From the NCBI GenBank assembly GCA_943370295.1, contig CALRQL020000006.1:124001-188000 (forward strand): DNA of 64,000 nucleotides, written 5' to 3'. Positions 58,914-64,000 of the stretch are shown piece by piece. Under the pieces are notes generated by a model, which was not told the origin of the DNA, did not search any database, and saw only the letters and a list, made by a program, of their open reading frames with translations. Source of the DNA: SB11 sp943370295. GTDB taxonomy: Bacteria > Bacteroidota > Bacteroidia > UBA8524. Both the position numbers and the translations under genes were made by a program. Numbering within the stretch: position 1 is the first letter of the stretch; every line of letters begins with the position of its first letter.

Positions 58914-60077
58914 CTAAAATCTTTTTAATACTGCTTTTTTAATTACCGAGATATTGGCAAAACGGGCAGCTGCATTTACAATCCAAGGTTGTTTGTTTAG
59001 CAGGCGCATTAAGCGGTAGTTACGGCGCAGTTCAGCACCGTATTTTGCGTACACGGTATCGTCGTATCCTTTTATAAATTCTACTGAAAAATTATTGTTC
59101 GTAAAGCATTCTGTGGCTTTTTGCGCGGCAAACATTCCGCTATATACGGCTTTATCAATGCCGTGGCCTTGTAAAGGGTCAATCAACGATGCCGCATCTC
59201 CTGCCAGCATATACCCCTCCCCGCTGATAGGCGCATTTTCACCACCTATGGGCAGGCCAAACCCTTTTACTTCACCGGTTTGTATAGCGTTCGTAAACAT
59301 TGGTGCTACGGCAGACTCGTTGGCAATTATACTATCCATCACCTCGCGCAGTTTAATGTTGTGCTTGGCCGCTTCGCTGGCTACAATGCCAAACCCTACA
59401 TTAAACGTATTGTTTCCGAGCGGAAACACCCAAAAATAGCCGGGCAGGTAGTTATTAAACAGGTAAAATTTATTGGTCAGGTTATCGCTGATAATCCCTG
59501 TGTAATAGGCTGCAACAGCGGTGCAATAACGCTCGCGGTTGATGGGACTGTTATCAAGGTACTTTGCTAATACTGAATTAGCACCGTCGCACCCGATAAC
59601 AAAACGGGCTTGAATACTCTCATCGCTGTTCCGTTTCTTTAGCAACCACAAGTTGTTTTCTTTGGTTATCTGCCCTACTTCAAATCCCTCAAAAACTTCG
59701 GTAGTAGTATGTTTTTTTACTTGTGAGAACAGGAAACCGTCAAAATCCAACCGCGGTGAGTTGTATGCTTCTGCTTTCCATTCTATATCAATTACCTTGT
59801 TGTTAGGGGCAACAATCTGGCAATATTTAATGGCCTGTTTCAGTGTTAGCTGTTGCAGTTCTTCATTAAAATCGGGGATAATTTGCCGCAATGCTTTTAG
59901 TGTCGGGCCGGGTATGGCATCACCGCATGTTTTATGGCGCGGGAAACCTGCCTTATCTATCAGAGCAACTTTTAAACCACTGTTTTTCAGCGTCAATGCT
60001 GCACTGCTACCCGCAGGGCCTGCCCCCAATATTGCTATGTCAAACAAATTTGCCAACGCACAAACATACAATTGCAA
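58914..60077 (-). CDS. Geranylgeranyl-reductase-like FAD-dependent oxidoreductase
   Basis: This 387-residue flavoprotein has an N-terminal FAD-binding Rossmann motif DIAILGAGPAGSSAALTL, the PRHKTCGDAIPG motif of the geranylgeranyl reductase/halogenase group, a central VIGCDGANSVLAKYL and the FAD-ribityl motif GYMLAGDAASLIDPLQGHGID. It probably reduces or hydroxylates an isoprenoid or hydrophobic substrate, but the exact one is unknown. The start at 60077 puts ten residues before the beta-alpha-beta motif; a nearby TTG is possible. It lies downstream of repeat locus R4 and converges on comB. Confidence 0.88.
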   Translation of the reverse strand: MQLYVCALANLFDIAILGAGPAGSSAALTLKNSGLKVALIDKAGFPRHKTCGDAIPGPTLKALRQIIPDFNEELQQLTLKQAIKYCQIVAPNNKVIDIEWKAEAYNSPRLDFDGFLFSQVKKHTTTEVFEGFEVGQITKENNLWLLKKRNSDESIQARFVIGCDGANSVLAKYLDNSPINRERYCTAVAAYYTGIISDNLTNKFYLFNNYLPGYFWVFPLGNNTFNVGFGIVASEAAKHNIKLREVMDSIIANESAVAPMFTNAIQTGEVKGFGLPIGGENAPISGEGYMLAGDAASLIDPLQGHGIDKAVYSGMFAAQKATECFTNNNFSVEFIKGYDDTVYAKYGAELRRNYRLMRLLNKQPWIVNAAARFANISVIKKAVLKRF

Positions 60078-60137
60078 GCACTTTTAATAAAAGTTACTTT
60101 ACACATAAAAATCAGAAAAATTATTTTCATACTGCCG

Positions 60138-60240
60138 CCACGGGTTAAAACCCGTCGCTTTTGCAATTACAAGAAGGATGGGGACTTAAGTCCTACTCCT
60201 TGTTGTAATTTTGATAAATATGGTTTCACCCGTATTTAAA
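60138..60240. repeat. Composite palindromic repeat, locus R4
   Basis: It lies between divergent genes. The hairpin at 60140-60155 has 7-bp arms ACGGGTT and AACCCGT around AA. The linker CGCTTTTGC follows, then a 46-nt imperfect palindrome (60165-60210) edged by AATTACAA and TTGTAATT with centre GGGACTTAAGTCC. An imperfect hairpin around ATATGGTTTCACCCGTAT lies near 60217-60236. Same order as R1-R3. As it sits in a divergent region, it cannot be simply a 3' terminator here. Confidence 0.8.
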
Positions 60241-60283
60241 AAAAATACCGTTACTTTGTGCTTAGTCACCCTTACACCCCTGC

Positions 60284-61564
60284 ATGGACTATTATAGTAG
60301 TTGGCTTATAATACTTATCACCGTTGCCCTTTCGGCCTTCTTTTCAGGAATAGAAATAGCTTTTATCACTGCAAGCAAACTACGCATTGAGTTAAAAAGC
60401 AAACAAGGCTCTTTTATAGCCCGCATTCTTTCGGTGTATGTTAAAGAACCTTCACGGTTTATCAGTACTACACTGGTAGGCAACAACATTGTGCTGGTTA
60501 TTTACGGTATTTTTATGGGTGCTGTTTTAGAAAGTGCCATCCGCGGAATTTTACCTGTGAGCTATCAAAACGAAGCTGTGATACTGCTGGTACAAACCTT
60601 TATTTCTACCGCTTTTGTATTGGTGTTCGGTGAGTTCTTGCCCAAAATACTTTTCCGCTCAAACCCCGACCAAATGTTGTTTGGTTTTGCCTTGCTGTTT
60701 CAAGGGTTTTATTACTTGTTCATTCCCGTTTCAAGGTTGGTAGAGTGGATTTCGGTAAACATTATCGCGCTTGTAACCCGTGTACGCCCGCAAAAACAAA
60801 AAAGCTACGCTTTTACACGACTTGACCTTGACCACTACATTACCGAAAGTGCTAATATGGATTTGGAAGAGGACGCCGATATTGATGCGGAAATGTTTAA
60901 AAACGCCCTCGACTTTGATAAGCTAAAGGCAAGGGATTGTATGGTACCCCGCACCGAAGTGGTGGCTATTGAGTTGGAAGAACCGATTGACGAACTGTAT
61001 AAACTGTTTTTAGAGAGCGGCCACAGCAAAATACTGGTTTACAAAGACAGTATTGATAACATTATCGGCTATGTGCATCAGGTGGATATGTTTAAACATC
61101 CTAAACAGATAAAGAACATACTTATCCCGATTATCATGGTTACTGAATCGGCACCAGCCAATGAGTTATTGAAAAAATTTACTGCCGAACGTAAAAGTAT
61201 CGCCCTGATACTGGATGAATTTGGAGGCACGGCAGGGATTGTTACTCTTGAAGATGTGATTGAAGAGATTATTGGGGATATTGACGATGAACACGATGTG
61301 GAGGAGTTGCTTGAAAAAGAATTGGGCAATGGTGAATATGAATTTTCAGCAAGGTTGGAAGTGGATTATCTGAACGAAAACTATACGCTTGAGATACCCG
61401 AAGGGGATTATGATACCTTGGGCGGGTTTATTATCTCGCACCACGAAGACATACCCGACGCAGGTGAAACCCTTACTATTGAGCATTTTGAGATTACCAT
61501 TCTGAAAAAAGAAGGTGCCCGCATTGATGAGGTACGGTTAAAAGTATTAGAGCAAGAGGAGTAA
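60284..61564 (+). CDS. CorC/HlyC-type membrane protein (CNNM-CBS-CorC)
   Basis: This 426-residue inner-membrane protein of the hemolysin-C/CorC family has a DUF21/CNNM membrane domain about 1-175 (LSAFFSGIEIAFITASKLRIELK, VFGEFLPKILFRSNPD). A paired CBS domain covers about 205-330 (DCMVPRTEVVAIELEEPIDEL, LILDEFGGTAGIVTLEDVIEEIIGDIDDEHD) and a C-terminal CorC transporter-associated domain about 340-420. Such proteins are linked to magnesium/cobalt handling; GldE of gliding flavobacteria has the same order. No gld neighbour is present, so the general name is preferred. Prf2 follows after about 40 bases with its own -7 box. Confidence 0.92.
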   Translation: MDYYSSWLIILITVALSAFFSGIEIAFITASKLRIELKSKQGSFIARILSVYVKEPSRFISTTLVGNNIVLVIYGIFMGAVLESAIRGILPVSYQNEAVILLVQTFISTAFVLVFGEFLPKILFRSNPDQMLFGFALLFQGFYYLFIPVSRLVEWISVNIIALVTRVRPQKQKSYAFTRLDLDHYITESANMDLEEDADIDAEMFKNALDFDKLKARDCMVPRTEVVAIELEEPIDELYKLFLESGHSKILVYKDSIDNIIGYVHQVDMFKHPKQIKNILIPIIMVTESAPANELLKKFTAERKSIALILDEFGGTAGIVTLEDVIEEIIGDIDDEHDVEELLEKELGNGEYEFSARLEVDYLNENYTLEIPEGDYDTLGGFIISHHEDIPDAGETLTIEHFEITILKKEGARIDEVRLKVLEQEE

Positions 61565-61591
61565 GCAAAATGCCTTTTGGTTAAAATTCGC

Positions 61592-61599
61592 TACCTTTG
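61592..61599 (+). promoter_or_regulatory. Candidate -7 box for prfB
   Basis: TACCTTTG matches TAnnTTTG, 8-15 bases before the prfB ATG. Confidence 0.45.
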
Positions 61600-61606
61600 C
61601 AGCGTT

Positions 61607-62696
61607 ATGACAACCGACCAATATAAAGATTTAAAGGGCCGTGTAGAGGCCTTGAGGAGGTATCTTTGACGTTGATGCCAAGCTTAAATTAATTGCAGAA
61701 GAAGAAGAAGTAAGTCACCGTCCCGAATTTTGGGACGACCCAAAAAAAGCCGAACAACATCTTAAAGCCATAAAAACCAAAAAGGTTTGGACGGATGCTT
61801 TTGCCGCTGTGCAACAAAAACTTGACGACATGACCGTTTTGTTTGAGTTTGCCCAAGCAGGAGAAGCCGGTGACGAGGAACTTGACCCCCAATACAAAAT
61901 CACCCTGGAGGCTATAGAAGACCTTGAGTTTAGAAATATGCTAAGCGGCGAGGAAGACCAGTTGAGCGCCATTGTGAACATAAACGCAGGTGCCGGCGGA
62001 ACTGAAAGCCAAGACTGGGCTGAGATGCTGATGCGTATGTATATTATGTGGGGTGAGAAAAACGGCTACAAAGTAACCGAGCTTGATTATCAAGCGGGGG
62101 AAGGTGCCGGTATAAAATCATGCTCATTACAAATTGACGGGGAGTTTGCCTACGGTTATCTAAAGGGCGAGAACGGTGTACACCGTTTGGTGCGCATATC
62201 GCCGTATGATGCCAACGCACGTCGCCACACATCGTTTTCATCAGTATATGTGTACCCCGTAGTGGACGACAGTATAGAAATTGAAATTAACCCTGCCGAT
62301 TTGGAAGTTACCACAGCACGCTCAGGCGGTGCAGGCGGCCAGAACGTGAACAAGGTTGAAACCAAGGTAATGATGAAACACATACCCTCGGGTATTGTGG
62401 TTGTTTGTCAGGTAGAGCGCAGCCAAAGCGCCAACCGCGAACGCGCATTGCAAATGCTGCGTTCTCAATTATATGAGGTAGAAATTCGCAAACGCAACGA
62501 AGCAAAAGCCGCCGTTGAAGCCGGTAAGAAAAAAATTGAGTGGGGCTCGCAAATACGCAGTTATGTATTGCACCCATACAAGCTGGTGAAGGATGTGCGT
62601 ACCGATTATGAAACCAGCAACGCCCAAGGAGTGCTTGACGGTGACCTTGACGGTTTTATAAAAGCCTACCTAATGGAGTTTGGCAGCAAAAAATAA
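61607..62696 (+). CDS. prfB: Peptide chain release factor 2, programmed +1 frameshift
   Basis: This 362-residue release factor terminates translation at UGA and UAA. The ATG at 61607 begins a 20-codon frame ending at an in-frame TGA (61667-61669). The ribosome shifts +1 on CTT TGA C and continues from GAC at 61668 in a frame open to 62696. The shift senses RF2 level. The catalytic GGQ is at 243-245 (SGGAGGQNVNK). The stop-codon recognition tripeptide reads Ser-Pro-Tyr (198-200, VRISPYDANARRHTSF) instead of the usual Ser-Pro-Phe. A single open frame starting later would miss the N-terminal domain. Confidence 0.96.
61655..61670 (+). promoter_or_regulatory. RF2 programmed frameshift signal
   Basis: The 16-base signal AGGAGGTATCTTTGAC has an internal Shine-Dalgarno (AGGAGG) three bases before the slippery CTT followed by the TGA-C stop context. 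It matches the well-known E. coli prfB site except AGGAGG for AGGGGG. Confidence 0.95.
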
Positions 62697-62718
62697 TGTT
62701 ATTTTGCGTTGCAAACCT

Positions 62719-63321
62719 ATGCCTCGCATATATAAACCATTACTGCTGTGCAGCTTACTTGTGCTTTGTAAGGCACTTTCAGCCCAACCTTTTAAACGTG
62801 GTAACTTTGCCATTGGCTTGGCCCACCAAACCCAATTATTGGGAAAAAGCACCGCGTTTGAAAATATTTACGGCATTAATGCCTCCTACTTTTTAACAGA
62901 CAGATGGTCGATGGAATACAGCATCTCGTACGTTGTAGATCCTTTTGGCCCCAACTACTTTAAGCTATACGGCGGTGGCGCAGTGGCCGGTTTTGGTGCC
63001 ATATATGCCACCAACAACAATTTTGATAACAGCTATTGGGCACTCCTTCTTATCTCGGCTGTAATTCCTGAAGGGGTAAGCTATCACTTCCCAATTAATG
63101 ATAATGTGGCACTAAGCCCTTATTTGAATTTACTTACCGTAGATCTGTCAGACAGTTATTGGCGCATGAGCAACACTTTAGGTGCCCGCCTTAATTTAGT
63201 GGTGAAAGAAAAGCTCAATCTTGCGCCCTATGCCTACACCACTGTGCAATACAGGGGCAATTCAGTAGGCGGAAGTGTGGGTGGTTTTGGAGTTGGAGCT
63301 ACAGCACGCTGGGTGTTTTAG
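62719..63321 (+). CDS. Predicted small outer-membrane beta-barrel protein
   Basis: This 200-residue protein has a Sec signal (hydrophobic core LLLCSLLVLCKALSA, cleavage before QPF) and alternating beta-strand pattern: NFAIGLAHQTQLLGKS, INASYFLTDRWSMEYSISYVV, VAGFGAIYATNN, GVSYHFPINDNVALSPYLNLL, LGARLNLVVKEKLNLAPYAY, ending in VGATARWVF with the terminal Phe typical of outer-membrane barrels. It lies 22 bases after prfB and may share its transcript. The frame extends upstream to 62680, overlapping prfB; the ATG at 62719 is preferred as it gives a clean signal peptide. Function is unknown. Confidence 0.75.
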   Translation: MPRIYKPLLLCSLLVLCKALSAQPFKRGNFAIGLAHQTQLLGKSTAFENIYGINASYFLTDRWSMEYSISYVVDPFGPNYFKLYGGGAVAGFGAIYATNNNFDNSYWALLLISAVIPEGVSYHFPINDNVALSPYLNLLTVDLSDSYWRMSNTLGARLNLVVKEKLNLAPYAYTTVQYRGNSVGGSVGGFGVGATARWVF

Positions 63322-63361
63322 AACTTTACCCAAAAATTTTCACAATACAATAATCCTTTAG

Positions 63362-63397
63362 ATAAAACCCTCACTTGAAATCAAGTGAGGGTTTTAT
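63362..63397. terminator. Bidirectional rho-independent terminator
   Basis: Perfect 17-bp stem (inner CCCTCACTTGA and TCAAGTGAGGG, outer A/T run) with an AA loop between the beta-barrel and VOC genes, which converge. Confidence 0.9.
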
Positions 63398-63402
63398 AGG
63401 AA

Positions 63403-63768
63403 TTAACCCATTGAGTGAAAAGCCACACGGTTGCCTTCAGTATCCATAAATATGGCCATGTGTCCGTTTTCGCCAATAGATGTTTTTGGCATAAGTACTT
63501 TACCTCCCGCTGTTTCTACACGGTTTAAGGGAGTATTAAGATCATCACCGCCATTCAGGTACACCAAAGCACCTTCAGCGTTTGGTTTATTACCGTCACC
63601 GTGAGTAATACAACCGCCAACACCTTGTTGATCGCTTGGAAAAAATGCCATTTTAATACCCTGCATATCCATTTCTTGCATCTCGGTATTAAATACTTTG
63701 CCGTAAAAATCTTTTGCGCGCTCGAAATTGTTGGTGGGTAGTTCGAACCAGTTAATTGCGTTTGCCAT
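63403..63768 (-). CDS. VOC-family (glyoxalase/bleomycin-resistance-like) protein
   Basis: This 121-residue single-domain vicinal-oxygen-chelate fold protein begins INWFELPTNNFERAKDFYGKVFNTEMQEMDMQGIKMAFFP, and later shows VYLNGGDDLNTPLNRVETAGGKVLMPKTSIGENGHMAIFMDTEGNRVAFHS, the GH..xF.DxEGN pattern typical of VOC proteins. The substrate is unknown; members range from glyoxalases and dioxygenases to antibiotic-binding proteins. The start is the ATG at 63768, with a -7 box about 42-49 bases upstream. It is monocistronic. Confidence 0.92.
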   Translation of the reverse strand: MANAINWFELPTNNFERAKDFYGKVFNTEMQEMDMQGIKMAFFPSDQQGVGGCITHGDGNKPNAEGALVYLNGGDDLNTPLNRVETAGGKVLMPKTSIGENGHMAIFMDTEGNRVAFHSMG

Positions 63769-63809
63769 AGTTTTTTTGTTATAAAATTAGTTGTTTGATT
63801 TTGATGAAG

Positions 63810-63817
63810 CAAAGGTA
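63810..63817 (-). promoter_or_regulatory. Candidate -7 box for the VOC gene
   Basis: Minus-strand TACCTTTG matches TAnnTTTG, 42-49 bases before the VOC ATG. Confidence 0.45.
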
Positions 63818-63935
63818 TTTGCCTGATAAATTGAAGACTGCTAAAAAAAGTAAAAAACGTATATTTCAAAATTAACAATAAAACTTATATATAATTGATA
63901 AACAATGTATTATTATTGAATTTTATATGTTTTAA

Positions 63936-64000
63936 ATGGCTAAACACCAAGAGCTTTTTACCCTCATAAAGTCATTAAGTCGTAATGAAAAACGTTACTT
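63936..64000 (+). CDS. 5' end of a gene truncated by the window edge
   Basis: An ATG at 63936 opens a frame that runs off the window, encoding MAKHQELFTLIKSLSRNEKRY. The ELFxLIKSLSxxEKRYF opening is characteristic of a group of long, helical, uncharacterised Bacteroidota proteins. In-frame TAA precedes the ATG directly, so this is the true start. The rest of the gene is out of view. Confidence 0.65.
   Translation, partial: MAKHQELFTLIKSLSRNEKRY

Noticed and set aside
60284..61564. GldE gliding protein
   Set aside because: Domain order fits, but no gld genes are adjacent and the same architecture is widespread in CorC-family proteins.
61809..62696. RF2 starting at the internal GTG 61809
   Set aside because: It would lack the N-terminal domain; the frameshift site and leader frame upstream explain the full-length protein.

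Overview
The window is a contiguous, gene-dense chromosomal stretch from a member of the Bacteroidota. Supporting signs are several exact TAnnTTTG -7 boxes close to start codons, near absence of Shine-Dalgarno sequences, many lipoproteins and small outer-membrane beta-barrels, a type III glutamine synthetase, a type IX secretion (T9SS) sorting tail, a PorE-like OmpA lipoprotein, and Bacteroidota-typical families (DUF4197, DUF4293, DUF4837, LruC). The genus cannot be resolved from sequence alone. No tRNA, rRNA, CRISPR array, prophage or insertion sequence with a transposase was seen.

Layout. 1-8 kb: the 3' part of a LuxR-type response regulator, a DUF4197-DUF4197-MmcQ operon, a UMF1-type MFS transporter, a hairpin-rich repeat block, a Tat-like class V aminotransferase, a LolA-like chaperone and a 3-oxoadipyl-CoA-type thiolase. 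8-18.5 kb: an LruC surface lipoprotein, a DUF2007-like membrane protein, two tandem beta-barrel paralogues, gcvT, a PorE-like lipoprotein and glutamine synthetase III. 18.5-27 kb: aspS, a YoeB-type toxin-antitoxin pair, a DUF4837 lipoprotein with an MltD-like transglycosylase, a large AsmA-like protein and a biotin carrier protein. 27-40 kb: an M1 peptidase with a His-rich tail, cinA, a T9SS-tailed DNRLRE protein, a DPP III-type M49 peptidase, a DUF4293 protein, gmhA-dsbD and a glucosaminidase-LysM protein. 40-55 kb: a small beta-barrel, a response regulator plus hybrid kinase operon, rlmN, a sugar nucleotidyltransferase, malic enzyme, a TPR histidine kinase, a membrane patatin, ftsH and a small lipoprotein resembling the FtsH N-terminal module. 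55-64 kb: kbl, an unknown gene, comB, a geranylgeranyl-reductase-like flavoprotein, a CorC-type protein, prfB with a programmed +1 frameshift, a beta-barrel, a VOC protein and the first codons of another gene.

Themes. Much of the window serves the cell envelope: lipoprotein trafficking (LolA), peptidoglycan remodelling (MltD, glucosaminidase), disulfide chemistry (DsbD), lipid or membrane handling (AsmA, patatin), membrane proteolysis (FtsH) and secreted or surface proteins. The rest is central housekeeping (AspS, RF2, RlmN, GcvT, Kbl, GlnN, MaeB) and signalling.

The two least explained things are a family of composite palindromic intergenic repeats at four loci (about 4.1, 26.6, 55.7 and 60.1 kb), and a lipoprotein upstream of ftsH that looks like an FtsH N-terminal half without its ATPase and protease.
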